Part shown: positions 55,835-64,000 of the stretch, in pieces
How positions within the stretch are numbered: the stretch's first letter is position 1
Layout of the letters: each line of letters opens with the position of its first letter
Origin: JBCBDX01 sp038529265
GTDB lineage: Bacteria; Pseudomonadota; Alphaproteobacteria; Rhizobiales; Rhizobiaceae
Assembly: GCA_038529265.1 (NCBI GenBank)
Contig: JBCBDX010000003.1
Span: 1-64,000 of the forward strand
Direction of reading: 5' to 3'
DNA length: 64,000 nt
Notes under the pieces: model-generated
What the model was told of the DNA's origin: nothing
Database searches by the model: none
What the model saw: only the letters and a program-made list of their open reading frames with translations
Translations under genes and position numbers: made by a program

Positions 55835-56427
55835 TGTTTGCCCATCCTTTTGTCGAGGTCAGCTGCGCTTTCCAGTTCTTCAACAAGTGGAGGCAGTTCA
55901 TGTTGTGTTGATGCATCGTCTTCAATCAAGCCGCGAATGATGGCGAAGCGTTTGATGATCTCTGAAATGCCTTGGGCGAAGAGCAGAATAAAGCCCAAGA
56001 GTACCATCATGCGCGCTGGCCAAAGGACAAGTCCACCAGCGTTCACTGAGATATCACCAGCGGCGATTGAGTTCATCACAAATGGCCAAGACAGATAAAC
56101 CATCAGGGCAGCAAAAGGCATCAAGAAGAAAATATGACCAAGCAGATCGATCCAGTCGCGGGTTCGTTTTGATAAGCCGGATGTCGCCACATCAATGCGT
56201 ACATGTTCGTTGCGCTGCAATGTGTAGGCCGCCGCTAAGAGAAAGACGGCACCGTACAAATACCACTGAAGCTCCAGCCACGCGTTGGAAGACGTATCGA
56301 AGATTTTCCGGATGGTGGCATTGCCAGCACTGACCAGAACGGCGATCAGAATCAGCCACGAAACCGATCGACCAATTAATGCGGTAATGCTGTCAATAAA
56401 AGCCGACAGCCTCAAAAGTGCAGGCAT
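55831..56427 (-). CDS. dctQ: TRAP transporter small permease (DctQ)
   Basis: 198 residues. Four membrane segments (about 18-40, 55-72, 92-112, 133-155) with the DctQ marks RKIFDTSSNAWLELQWYLYGAVFLLAAAYTL and RNEHVRIDV. It pairs with the large permease that overlaps it by 4 nt. Upstream at 56527-56540 is the 14-base element also present before takP, suggesting the receptor encoded 21 kb away serves this permease. Confidence 0.92.
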   Translation of the reverse strand: MPALLRLSAFIDSITALIGRSVSWLILIAVLVSAGNATIRKIFDTSSNAWLELQWYLYGAVFLLAAAYTLQRNEHVRIDVATSGLSKRTRDWIDLLGHIFFLMPFAALMVYLSWPFVMNSIAAGDISVNAGGLVLWPARMMVLLGFILLFAQGISEIIKRFAIIRGLIEDDASTQHELPPLVEELESAADLDKRMGKQ

Positions 56428-56526
56428 TTACCTCCCCTTTAACTCTAGTGGGGCTTCTCCCAAGCCCGCGCGCTTGTGGGCGCTTAAAACCACGTTTCGC
56501 TAGCACCAAAATTGATGCAGGACAAT

Positions 56527-56540
56527 AATTGGTAAAATTA
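56527..56540 (-). promoter_or_regulatory. Shared TRAP operator candidate, copy 2
   Basis: AATTGGTAAAATTA (plus strand), 100 nt before the dctQ start and next to a weak -35-like TTGTCC (56525-56520 on minus). It is part of a longer near-palindrome TTGGTAAAATTAATTAACCAA (56529-56549, one base over the strict repeat). It also sits about 100 nt before the GGDEF/EAL gene on the other strand, so it could affect both. Confidence 0.55.
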
Positions 56541-56637
56541 ATTAACCAACTTGGCCGATGCGCCCGGATTCGTTTGCCTATTTCAAGTTTCATTAAAGAT
56601 CGCAGCTTACAGTGTTCGCGGATGCGATGGGCTTGCG

Positions 56638-58944
56638 ATGGTAGAACTGAAAGAACAAGACGCAGAAACGATAGTTTATGAAAACTTCGTAGAGCAGCTT
56701 TTTGCCGGTCGCGGCCAGCTTTTGGCAGGTGTTTGCCTGCAAGTCGGGGTTATGCTCTGCATATGCGCCGATACATTGAATCCCCTGTTCGCGATTTTCG
56801 CCGTTTGCGCAACAATGGTTGGTTGCTGGCGTATCCTTCAAATTGACGGCTTCCATCGAGAAAAAGCGGCCGTGGAGGCAATTGGCAAAAGCCCTAGCAA
56901 GGATTGGTATCGCAGTTGGGAAATGCGGAGCACAGGGTCGACCACTGTAGGCGCCGCGTTGATCGGCTTTTGCTCTGGTGCAGGTGTTGCTTTAGGCGAC
57001 AATGAGTTCTCCGCGCTCGTTTCAATTCTGTTTGCGTTTGCTGCGATACCTTCGGTTGTCGTTCGTCTTTATGGCTCCATGAGCGTTGCATGTTCGTCGC
57101 TCATTATGCTGTTGGCGCCATTGGTTCTGAGTTTTGTATGGCAGGGTTCCACTTCCCATTATATTCTTGCGGCATTAGCAATTCCGTTCCTGTTCAGCGC
57201 TGTTTCACTAACAAAATCTGTGCGTTCAACATTTGTTTTTGCCGTGATGGGCAATCTGGAAAAGAGACAGTTGGACCGACGACTGCGTGATGCAGTCGGT
57301 TCAATGTCGCACGGTCTTGTGATGGTGGACGATGACCACCGGATTATTGTTGTCAATGATCAGGCCAAACGAATTTTTCATGTGCCCGAGTCACTAGCGC
57401 TTGTGAACCGTAAACTCGACACTGCCATGCGGTATTTGCGACTTCATGGTCCCTATGGCCGCGTTGCAGTAGGGCGCATTGATGGCGCCTTGCGACAACT
57501 AATTTATGAGCAAGTGCCTAAGGCGAAGTGTGCCCTGCAGGGTGGGCAAGTTCTTGAAATGTCAGGTGCGGATCGTGTCGATGGTGGGCACGTCATTTTG
57601 ATTGAGGACATCAGCGATCAGGAAGCTGCACGTAAACGCTTTGAACAGATGCGCACGACTGATAGCGTTACCCGACTACCCAATCGCGAGCTCTTTCACA
57701 GCCTTGTTGCCAAGGCGCTGGATTCAGCGCCAGCGGAAATGCAGTCAGCTGTAATCGTATTTGACATTGATGATTTCAAACGCATCAATGACAATGCGGG
57801 ACACATTCAAGGCGACCGCATGCTTAAAGCTGTTGGCCTGGCGGCCCGTCGCCATTTGGGTAAGTCTGCCATCGTATCACGCCAGGGCGCCGATGAATTT
57901 CTGGCATTTGTTCAAGCAAAAGATCTTTGTGCAAAGACTGTGGCTGCTGGCCTCACGAAAACACTGTCGCGGCCGTTTAATGTTCGTGGAGAACAGTTTG
58001 CGATCACCGTATCTGCTGGCGCTGCATTCGTGGAGCCAAGTGACGATGACGGGTCGGAGACCATGATCAAGGCTGGGGTGGCCTTGGTGGAAGCCAAGGA
58101 AGATGGGATCGGTGCCACCTGCCTCTACAATAGCGCGATGGAGACCAAGCAACTGCGCCGCCAGTTCTTGAAGAGCGCGCTGGTCAACGCCATCAACAAT
58201 GGTGAAATTCGTCCACTCTATCAGCCCATTGTCTGCGGTAAGACAGGGCGGTTGGCAGCTTGTGAAGCGTTGTCACGTTGGGAAAGCGACGCGTTTGGCG
58301 TTGTAAGCGCCAATGAGTTTATCCCGCTTGCTGAAGAAATGGGCCACATCACGCCTTTGACGCGCCATATACTGCAGCAGGCTCTCAAGGACTGCGAGAC
58401 ATGGCCGAAGAACATCTCGGTTAGTGTGAACCTATCGGCTCGTGATTTTCATGATGGATCGCTTGTTGACTGGCTGCTGAAACATATTGATGAAGTTGAG
58501 TTTGACGCAGATCGTCTTGAAGTCGAGATTACCGAAACCTCCTTCATGCACAATGAAGCCTTCGTTGCTCGAAAACTCTTGCAATTGCGAGCTAGAGGTG
58601 TGCGGGTTGCACTTGATGATTTCGGCACTGGCTATTCGTCCTTCAATCACCTGCACCAGCTGCCTCTTGATCGCGTGAAGATCGATCGCTCGTTCTTGGT
58701 GGACAGCTCTAACGGTGAGGCGCCCGTTGCACTGCTGGAGGGCATTTTGGCCATTTGCCAGCGCCTTGGTTTGAAGACGACCGTTGAAGGCGTTGAAACT
58801 GAAGGACAGGTCTCCATGCTGCGTTCTTTGGGCGGTGTGCAGCGCATGCAAGGCTATTTCTTTGGTTCAGCTCTGCCTGGTTCAGCGATCAAGACACTCG
58901 CAGAAGCGCAAGGCGCGCGCGATAAGAGCTCAAAAGCAGCCTAA
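56638..58944 (+). CDS. Membrane GGDEF/EAL protein (c-di-GMP turnover)
   Basis: 768 residues from ATG 56638. Five or six N-terminal membrane segments (to about residue 200), then a PAS-like domain (MVDDDHRIIVVNDQAKRIFHV), GGDEF domain from about 330 and EAL domain from about 515. The GGDEF signature reads GADEF (417-421), so cyclase activity is doubtful. The EAL side keeps EAL (543), ETSFMHN, DDFGTGYSSF and KIDRSF, so phosphodiesterase activity is likely. A signal to lower c-di-GMP is expected to come through the membrane or PAS part. Confidence 0.92.
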   Translation: MVELKEQDAETIVYENFVEQLFAGRGQLLAGVCLQVGVMLCICADTLNPLFAIFAVCATMVGCWRILQIDGFHREKAAVEAIGKSPSKDWYRSWEMRSTGSTTVGAALIGFCSGAGVALGDNEFSALVSILFAFAAIPSVVVRLYGSMSVACSSLIMLLAPLVLSFVWQGSTSHYILAALAIPFLFSAVSLTKSVRSTFVFAVMGNLEKRQLDRRLRDAVGSMSHGLVMVDDDHRIIVVNDQAKRIFHVPESLALVNRKLDTAMRYLRLHGPYGRVAVGRIDGALRQLIYEQVPKAKCALQGGQVLEMSGADRVDGGHVILIEDISDQEAARKRFEQMRTTDSVTRLPNRELFHSLVAKALDSAPAEMQSAVIVFDIDDFKRINDNAGHIQGDRMLKAVGLAARRHLGKSAIVSRQGADEFLAFVQAKDLCAKTVAAGLTKTLSRPFNVRGEQFAITVSAGAAFVEPSDDDGSETMIKAGVALVEAKEDGIGATCLYNSAMETKQLRRQFLKSALVNAINNGEIRPLYQPIVCGKTGRLAACEALSRWESDAFGVVSANEFIPLAEEMGHITPLTRHILQQALKDCETWPKNISVSVNLSARDFHDGSLVDWLLKHIDEVEFDADRLEVEITETSFMHNEAFVARKLLQLRARGVRVALDDFGTGYSSFNHLHQLPLDRVKIDRSFLVDSSNGEAPVALLEGILAICQRLGLKTTVEGVETEGQVSMLRSLGGVQRMQGYFFGSALPGSAIKTLAEAQGARDKSSKAA

Positions 58945-58982
58945 ATTTAAGGTTTTGACAATTTCCGATTGTATAAATAGCG

Positions 58983-59028
58983 TAACCAAACGCATAAAAT
59001 GTGTTACGGTAACCTTAACACTTGGTTA
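58983..59028 (+). promoter_or_regulatory. Nested inverted repeats before the FeeM-like gene
   Basis: TAACCAA (58983-58989) and TTGGTTA (59022-59028) enclose the 11-base palindrome GTTACGGTAAC (59003-59013). The set ends 62 nt before the start codon. Looks like an operator for a dimeric or tetrameric regulator; none is adjacent. Confidence 0.4.
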
Positions 59029-59090
59029 GCATAGTAACGCGTTTACAAGCGCACTTGTCCCAAAATAGCATGAGGCGGAAGGGACACGAA

Positions 59091-59849
59091 ATGAACGCGA
59101 TTTACCCAGCACATCTAGCAATGTTTGCGGAGCTTGACCGACTGCATTACCGCCGTATCGTCGGTGGCGACGCCATGGATGCCGTCGGCGAACTGCGTCG
59201 AAAGGCATATGATGCGCGCGACATCTACGACAATAAGTTCGAGCAGTCGGTTATCGAAGATGCCGATTTTGTCGATGGCTTTTATCTAATCGGTTTATAT
59301 GCGGGCGACACTATGGTCGCCACCGTCCGTCTCTGCGTTCTGGATCGGGATAATCCCGTTACGCCTGCTTCCAAGATGTTCCCTTCGGTTCTAAATCCGC
59401 TTGTTGAACAGGGCCAGAGGTTCATTGATCCCAGCCGCATGGCTGTTGACCCAGACTTTGCGCAACGCTTTCCGTCTATTCCGATTTTTCTCTTGCGCAG
59501 CGCGGTCATCGCTACAGAGTACTTCTTCGCAAATCAGTGTTTGTCTGTCGTCAAGCGGGAGCATGGTGCTTTCTATCGTCGGGTCTTCAAAGCTGGTGGT
59601 CTTGCTGGTCCAATCCGCCCGGATGGCCATCGAATTGAGGTTGTGCTCTTGGGTACGCCACTTGAAAGCGGACCTAATCTCTATCGGCGCTATCCGGTAT
59701 TTTCTCACTTGGATTCGGAAAAACAAGTTATGTTTGCCGATGTGCCCGATGGTCAGTCTGTATCCGACCCCATTATTCCGACCGCCGCCGAAAAGATCGG
59801 CCTCGATGTTTCAACTATCGAGAAAGAGATCGCCGCTCGCGTAGCGTGA
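59091..59849 (+). CDS. FeeM-like N-acyl amino acid synthase / GNAT-fold protein
   Basis: 252 residues from ATG 59091 (GGAAGGGA site). The N-terminal half has LRRKAYDARDIY, GFYLIGLYAGDTMVATVRLCVLD and FIDPSRMAVDPDFAQRFPSIPIFLLRSAVIATEYF, as in FeeM and homoserine-lactone-synthase-like GNAT proteins. The middle has VVKREHGAFYRRVF, and the C-terminal 100 residues are variable. FeeM joins an acyl-ACP chain to an amino acid. Substrate here is unknown; a signal-making or lipid role is inferred. Confidence 0.8.
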   Translation: MNAIYPAHLAMFAELDRLHYRRIVGGDAMDAVGELRRKAYDARDIYDNKFEQSVIEDADFVDGFYLIGLYAGDTMVATVRLCVLDRDNPVTPASKMFPSVLNPLVEQGQRFIDPSRMAVDPDFAQRFPSIPIFLLRSAVIATEYFFANQCLSVVKREHGAFYRRVFKAGGLAGPIRPDGHRIEVVLLGTPLESGPNLYRRYPVFSHLDSEKQVMFADVPDGQSVSDPIIPTAAEKIGLDVSTIEKEIAARVA

Positions 59850-59946
59850 TTGCCTTTTGTCGCAGAGTTATCGTTAACGCTCCTCTAGGCTTGATGCAGG
59901 CGCACCGGTCAGCTATGGCGCGTTCTAGGAGATTTAGGGAAACGCC

Positions 59947-60165
59947 ATGGCAACGGAAAAAGAAAATTCACGTCCGGACAATGTGATGGATTATGACGAG
60001 CACGAGCGGACGTATGGCATGTTCCTTCAAGGCTCGAAGCTGCTGACAATGATTTCGGTAGCGCTTTTGATTGCGATGGCCTTTGGGTTTTTTGCCGGTG
60101 GTGGCCTGCTTGGAGGCATCTTGGCCTTCATCGTACTAGCGGTAATTGGCTATTTCTTCATTTGA
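59947..60165 (+). CDS. aa3-type cytochrome c oxidase subunit IV
   Basis: 72 residues. The hydrophilic MDYDEHERTYGMFL motif followed by a helix pair (TMISVALLIAMAFGFF and LLGGILAFIVLAVIGYFF) matches the small alphaproteobacterial subunit that packs on the aa3 oxidase core. GGGAAACG before ATG. Just ahead of the pnt operon, as seen in several alphaproteobacteria. Confidence 0.9.
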   Translation: MATEKENSRPDNVMDYDEHERTYGMFLQGSKLLTMISVALLIAMAFGFFAGGGLLGGILAFIVLAVIGYFFI

Positions 60166-60235
60166 ACCACGGCCCGTCTGCTCTAGCTCTAGCTGGTAGA
60201 GCAAAAAACACTGCCGACATTTAGTGGGGGACTTT

Positions 60236-61381
60236 GTGCCTTTATCAATATTCGTGCCGCTTGAAGCGGCAGAGGGTGAAACACGGATTGGTGCTTCTCC
60301 AGACACTGTCAAAAAATTAGTCGCTGCCGGCCATGAGGTCGTGGTCCAAAAGGGGGCCGGGGCTCAATCCAAAATGGTTGATGCCGAGTTTGAGGCCGTA
60401 GGTGCTTCGGTAGGAACTGCTGCAGCGGGCAAAAAGGCCGACGTCGTTTTGCGCGTGCGTCGCCCATCTGACAAGGAGGTGGCGGGGTATAAAAAAGGCG
60501 CCGCAGTTTTGGCTGTCATGGAGCCCTGGGATGCTGGAGACAGCTTAAAGGTGATGGCCAAGGCCGGTGTCTCAACGTTTGCGATGGAATTGATGCCGCG
60601 TATCACGCGTGCGCAGTCGATGGATGTGCTGTCTTCGCAGGCCAACCTTGCCGGCTACCAAGCGGTGGTTGAAGGTGCCGCTCATTATGATCGTGCCATG
60701 CCAATGATGATGACTGCTGCCGGCACCGTTCCGGCTGCGAAGGTCTTCGTCATGGGTGCAGGCGTTGCCGGTCTTCAAGCGATCGCGACAGCGCGTCGCC
60801 TTGGCGCTGTAGTGACCGCGACAGATGTGCGTGCTGCTGCCGGTGAACAGGTAGAGTCCCTGGGTGCAAAGTTTATCATGACCGACGCTTTGAAAGATGC
60901 GTCCGGTGAAGGTGGGTATGCTCGCGAACTGACCGACGAAGAGAAGAAAGCGCAATCAGAGTTGGTTGCTGGCCATATTGCCAAACAGGACATTGTCATA
61001 ACGACTGCCCTTATTCCGGGTCGTCCTGCACCGCAGCTTGTTACCAAGGATATGGTAAAAGCGATGAAGGCTGGTTCTGTGATAGTCGATCTGGCTGTCG
61101 ATCGGGGCGGCAATGTTGAGGGTGCCAAGCCTGGCGAGGTCGTTCAAACCGCCAATGGTGTTTCAATCGTTGGGCATACGAACATGCCAGGGCGGCTCGC
61201 GGCGTCTGCATCTGCACTTTACGCCAAGAACCTGTTTACGTTCCTGGAGACCATGATCGACAAGGAAACCGGCGAGCTATCGATTGATCCGGAAGAAGAG
61301 CTGATCAAGGCTACGTTGCTAACGCATGGCGGTTCCGTGATCCATGCAAACTTTGCGCAAAATTCTAAAGGGGACGCCTGA
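60236..61381 (+). CDS. pntAA: NAD(P) transhydrogenase subunit alpha, NAD-binding part
   Basis: 381 residues from GTG 60236 (GGGGG 4-8 nt upstream; a GTG at 60224 also fits). This is the dI domain: FVPLEAAEGETRIGASPDTVKKLVAAGHEVVVQ, the RMDVLSSQANLAGYQAV loop and VFVMGAGVAGLQAIATARRLGAVV for NAD. It transfers hydride between NADH and NADP in the proton-driven transhydrogenase and supplies NADPH. Overlaps the next gene by 1 nt. Confidence 0.94.
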   Translation: MPLSIFVPLEAAEGETRIGASPDTVKKLVAAGHEVVVQKGAGAQSKMVDAEFEAVGASVGTAAAGKKADVVLRVRRPSDKEVAGYKKGAAVLAVMEPWDAGDSLKVMAKAGVSTFAMELMPRITRAQSMDVLSSQANLAGYQAVVEGAAHYDRAMPMMMTAAGTVPAAKVFVMGAGVAGLQAIATARRLGAVVTATDVRAAAGEQVESLGAKFIMTDALKDASGEGGYARELTDEEKKAQSELVAGHIAKQDIVITTALIPGRPAPQLVTKDMVKAMKAGSVIVDLAVDRGGNVEGAKPGEVVQTANGVSIVGHTNMPGRLAASASALYAKNLFTFLETMIDKETGELSIDPEEELIKATLLTHGGSVIHANFAQNSKGDA

Positions 61382-61782
61382 TGAATGAAGCTCTGGACAA
61401 TGCGCTCGATCAACTGGAGAGCGCGATTGAAACCGTAAGAAATTCTGTTGTTGAAGCGCCGGCGGCCGCAGTCGAAACTGCAGCTTACAGCGGCGGCGTA
61501 AGCGAATTCGTCTTTCTGTTTTCAATCTTCGTGCTTGCTATTTTCGTCGGCTATTATGTCGTTTGGTCGGTAACGCCCGCTTTGCACACGCCACTCATGG
61601 CTGTCACCAATGCGATCTCATCAGTCATTGTGGTCGGTGCTTTGTTGGCTGTCGGCATTTCAGAGAGCGGATTGGCAACCGGCTTTGGCTTTATTGCTTT
61701 GGTGCTCGCCTCTGTGAATATTTTTGGTGGCTTTATGGTCACCCAGCGCATGCTCGCCATGTATAAGAAAAAAGATAAGTGA
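61381..61782 (+). CDS. pntAB: NAD(P) transhydrogenase subunit alpha, membrane part
   Basis: 133 residues. A 45-residue soluble head rich in Glu/Val/Ala, then the PntA membrane domain of three to four helices (FVFLFSIFVLAIFVGYYVVWSVTPALHTPLMAVTNAIS, ATGFGFIALVLASVNIFGGFMVTQRML). In alphaproteobacteria this piece is a separate gene, as here. Overlaps pntAA by 1 nt; 12 nt to pntB. Confidence 0.94.
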   Translation: MNEALDNALDQLESAIETVRNSVVEAPAAAVETAAYSGGVSEFVFLFSIFVLAIFVGYYVVWSVTPALHTPLMAVTNAISSVIVVGALLAVGISESGLATGFGFIALVLASVNIFGGFMVTQRMLAMYKKKDK

Positions 61783-61794
61783 GGCTGAGTTAGC

Positions 61795-63198
61795 ATGTCA
61801 CAGAACCTCGCTGCTTTCCTGTATCTCGTTTCAGGTATCCTGTTCATTCTGGCCCTAAGAGGCCTTTCGCATCCAACAACCAGTCGCCAAGGCAATATGT
61901 TTGGAATGGTCGGCATGGGTGTTGCTGTCATAACCACGCTTGTCCTTGCGGCACCTGGTTTCGGTGGGTCGATTATGATCCTCGCCGGCATCGCAATTGG
62001 TGGTGGCGTTGGCGCCTATATCGCACGTCAGATCCCGATGACGGCGATGCCGCAACTGGTTGCCGGTTTTCACTCGCTGGTTGGCCTTGCTGCGGTGCTC
62101 GTGGCTGCTGCTGCGATGTATTCGCCAAGCTCTTTTGGCGTTGGCGAAGTCGGCGATATCAAGACCGTTGCACTGGTTGAGATGTCAATCGGTGTTGCGA
62201 TCGGCGCAATCACTTTCACCGGCTCAATCATTGCGTTTCTCAAGCTTGATGGTCGCATGTCGGGCAAGCCGATCATGCTTCCGATGCGGCACATTATCAA
62301 TCTCGCGTTGGGCGTTGGTATTATCGTACTCGTCGGTGCGCTGGTCGCAACAGAAAGCTATGCCATCTTCTGGCTCATTGTCATTCTTTCGTTGCTTCTG
62401 GGCGTGCTGATCATCATTCCGATCGGTGGTGCGGATATGCCGGTCGTTGTCTCTATGCTTAACTCTTACTCGGGTTGGGCAGCTGCTGGTATTGGTTTCA
62501 CACTCGAAAACCTGGCTCTGATCATCACTGGCGCACTTGTCGGTTCATCCGGTGCAATTTTGTCTTATATCATGTGTAAGGGTATGAACCGCTCATTCAT
62601 CTCCGTTATTCTCGGTGGATTTGGGGGTGATGATGCTGCCGCTGCTGCGGGTGGCGATCAAGAAGAGCGTCCTGTCAAACAAGGTGCTGCAGACGACGCT
62701 GCGTTCCTGATGAAGAACGCGTCCAAAGTTATCATCGTCCCGGGCTACGGCATGGCGGTGGCACAAGCACAGCATGCGCTTCGCGAAATGGCGGATAACC
62801 TCAAACATGAAGGCGTTGAGGTCAAATATGCTATCCACCCGGTTGCAGGTCGTATGCCGGGTCACATGAACGTTCTTCTGGCTGAAGCTAATGTGCCGTA
62901 TGATGAGGTCTTTGAACTGGAAGACATCAACTCCGAGTTCAGCCAGGCGGATGTTGCCTTTGTCATTGGCGCGAATGATGTGACCAACCCCGCAGCGAAA
63001 ACTGATAAGTCGTCCCCGATCTACGGTATGCCTATTCTCGACGTGGAAAATGCCGGAACGGTTCTCTTCATCAAGCGCGGCATGGCGTCCGGCTATGCAG
63101 GCGTGCAGAACGAATTGTTCTTCCGAGACAATACAATGATGCTCTTTGCAGATGCCAAGAAGATGGTAGAAGACATCAATAAGGCTATGGAAGCATAG
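61795..63198 (+). CDS. pntB: NAD(P) transhydrogenase subunit beta
   Basis: 467 residues. Nine or so membrane helices carry the proton path, then the NADP-binding dIII domain (VIIVPGYGMAVAQAQHALREMADNL, YAIHPVAGRMPGHMNVLLAEA, IGANDVTNPAAKTDKSSPIYGMPILDV, FIKRGMASGYAGVQNELF). Completes the pnt operon with oxidase subunit IV upstream and a GT61-like gene 24 nt downstream. Confidence 0.95.
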   Translation: MSQNLAAFLYLVSGILFILALRGLSHPTTSRQGNMFGMVGMGVAVITTLVLAAPGFGGSIMILAGIAIGGGVGAYIARQIPMTAMPQLVAGFHSLVGLAAVLVAAAAMYSPSSFGVGEVGDIKTVALVEMSIGVAIGAITFTGSIIAFLKLDGRMSGKPIMLPMRHIINLALGVGIIVLVGALVATESYAIFWLIVILSLLLGVLIIIPIGGADMPVVVSMLNSYSGWAAAGIGFTLENLALIITGALVGSSGAILSYIMCKGMNRSFISVILGGFGGDDAAAAAGGDQEERPVKQGAADDAAFLMKNASKVIIVPGYGMAVAQAQHALREMADNLKHEGVEVKYAIHPVAGRMPGHMNVLLAEANVPYDEVFELEDINSEFSQADVAFVIGANDVTNPAAKTDKSSPIYGMPILDVENAGTVLFIKRGMASGYAGVQNELFFRDNTMMLFADAKKMVEDINKAMEA

Positions 63199-63222
63199 TC
63201 ACCGAAGGTTTGGATTGGTGAC

Positions 63223-64000
63223 TTGGACGCGGGCGAGTTCGCATCGGACTACTACAAGGTAACAGGCCAGCTCTCCGAAGATGAGAGAGCTGAGCTTCCT
63301 TCGTATGAGAAGTTTTTGCCCCAAGAGGAAGAGCAAAATTTCTTGATCGATAGCGGTGAAGCTGCGCACCCGCCGCCACCGCCAAGTCATATACACGTAG
63401 ACTCCAATTTCTATTTAGATGGGATAATAAACCGGCTGAACTTGCCCAGCGCATATGCCGCCTATCGGCTAGGGGGTAGTATCACTGTTGATGGCCGTAA
63501 CGCGATTGTTCGCGTGAACCGAAAAGTGTTCGCGCCTTCCATGTCGACCATCCATCGATACAAGCGCGGTAGCGATGACAGTTATCTCAACGGTCTAATT
63601 CCGCCTATTATGCCGCGTCGACGCGTGAAACGCGCCATTTATCTGCGCCACCAGCACGAATTTAACTATTATCATTTCATTTGTGAGATCGCGCCCCGAA
63701 TTGGGTACGCAAACAGCCTAGGCCTACCAAACGATCTCCCGGTTGTTGTCGCTGCCAGGGTTGCTGAAAAGCCATTCTTCAAAGCTGTAGCTGACAGGTT
63801 GCTGCAGGGCCGTGAGGTCATCATTCAGAAAAGGCGCGAAACAATTGTCGCTGAAGAATTATTTTTTTTGCGGGTTGCGCTTGATGTCCGGTTACACATT
63901 GATCCCTTCATTGGGAATGTTGAGAGTGTAGATCCTGGACTTGGTTCGCCGCAGCGCGTTCTATTGCGACGCGAAGCGGATGTTATTGGGCACCGCCGAT
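63223..64000 (+). CDS. GT61-like glycosyltransferase (partial, 3' end outside window)
   Basis: At least 259 residues, still open at the window edge. The frame has no stop from 63199 onward; TTG 63223 is the first usual-type start, with no clear ribosome site, so the true start is uncertain (ATG 63541 would be too far in). The family mark is the GT61/DUF563 core: RHQHEFNYYHFICEIAPRI around residues 142-160 and LGLPNDLPVVV after it; further on, QRVLLRREA. This group adds sugars such as xylose or other capsule/LPS residues. It is in the same reading frame as pntB, just past its stop, and likely co-transcribed. Confidence 0.72.
   Translation, partial: MDAGEFASDYYKVTGQLSEDERAELPSYEKFLPQEEEQNFLIDSGEAAHPPPPPSHIHVDSNFYLDGIINRLNLPSAYAAYRLGGSITVDGRNAIVRVNRKVFAPSMSTIHRYKRGSDDSYLNGLIPPIMPRRRVKRAIYLRHQHEFNYYHFICEIAPRIGYANSLGLPNDLPVVVAARVAEKPFFKAVADRLLQGREVIIQKRRETIVAEELFFLRVALDVRLHIDPFIGNVESVDPGLGSPQRVLLRREADVIGHRR

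Noticed and set aside
61795..64000. Stop-codon readthrough from pntB into the following frame
   Set aside because: pntB is full length at its TAG and the downstream product is an unrelated GT61-like protein; shared phase is most simply chance.

Overview
The window looks like chromosomal DNA of a marine alphaproteobacterium of the Hyphomicrobiales/Rhodobacterales type. The evidence is a 23S-5S-tRNA-fMet rRNA operon tail of alphaproteobacterial form, a proton-translocating transhydrogenase split into pntAA/pntAB/pntB, the short aa3-oxidase subunit IV, a TakP-like 2-oxoacid TRAP receptor, three TRAP systems in all, and moderate GC. I see no insertion sequences, prophage, CRISPR array or integrase. 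Gene density is high, with many 1- or 4-nt gene overlaps. The species cannot be named from the sequence alone.

Layout. 1-1104: the 3' part of 23S rRNA, 5S rRNA and initiator tRNA. 1126-12205: a catabolic locus on the minus strand (phytanoyl-CoA-dioxygenase-like protein, MBL-fold protein, family-5 solute-binding protein, two permeases, double ATPase, GH38 alpha-mannosidase) with a divergent AraC regulator. 12341-13840: mmsA. 13884-17988: a TAXI-type TRAP transporter with a translationally coupled universal stress protein. 18364-19689: a class-III aminotransferase. 19676-27597: an operon of an unusually long glutamate synthase large subunit, a CysJ-like diflavin reductase and a DUF1684 protein, with no gltD. 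28140-34018: galE, an orphan ureD, kynU, trhO, an endolysin-like muramidase and KDPG aldolase. 34090-35196: an orphan TakP-type TRAP receptor. 35393-43822: a class-I amidotransferase-like hydrolase, a possible protease inhibitor, a 2-hydroxyacid dehydrogenase with a LacI regulator, a MarR regulator facing an 8-oxoguanine deaminase, a photolyase-like protein with apparently swapped domain order facing a renalase-like oxidoreductase, and a LysR regulator. 43879-45527: DUF1007 and a NicO metal exporter. 45524-48449: a small membrane protein, SDR, GNAT and an aminotransferase. 48728-52086: a second TAXI-TRAP system. 52149-53844: two unknown proteins and a DUF533 protein. 53969-56427: TRAP DctQM with no receptor gene beside it. 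56638-59849: a GGDEF/EAL protein and a FeeM-like acyl synthase. 59947-63198: cytochrome oxidase subunit IV and pntAA-pntAB-pntB. 63223-end: a GT61-like gene cut by the window edge.

How the parts connect. The strongest functional leads are these. (1) The GltB + CysJ-like pair suggests a glutamate synthase that takes electrons from a flavodoxin-type reductase instead of GltD. GltB also carries a roughly 100-residue insertion, a roughly 190-residue C-terminal extension and an altered cysteine spacing. (2) The orphan TakP receptor at 34-35 kb and the orphan DctQM permease at 54-56 kb belong to matching TRAP subfamilies. They share an identical 14-base element about 100 bases upstream of each start codon, so they probably form one split, co-regulated transporter. 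(3) The GH38 locus looks like a complete uptake and degradation system for an unknown mannosylated substrate. (4) The photolyase-like protein appears to be circularly permuted. All function calls come from reading motifs by eye; no database search was run.
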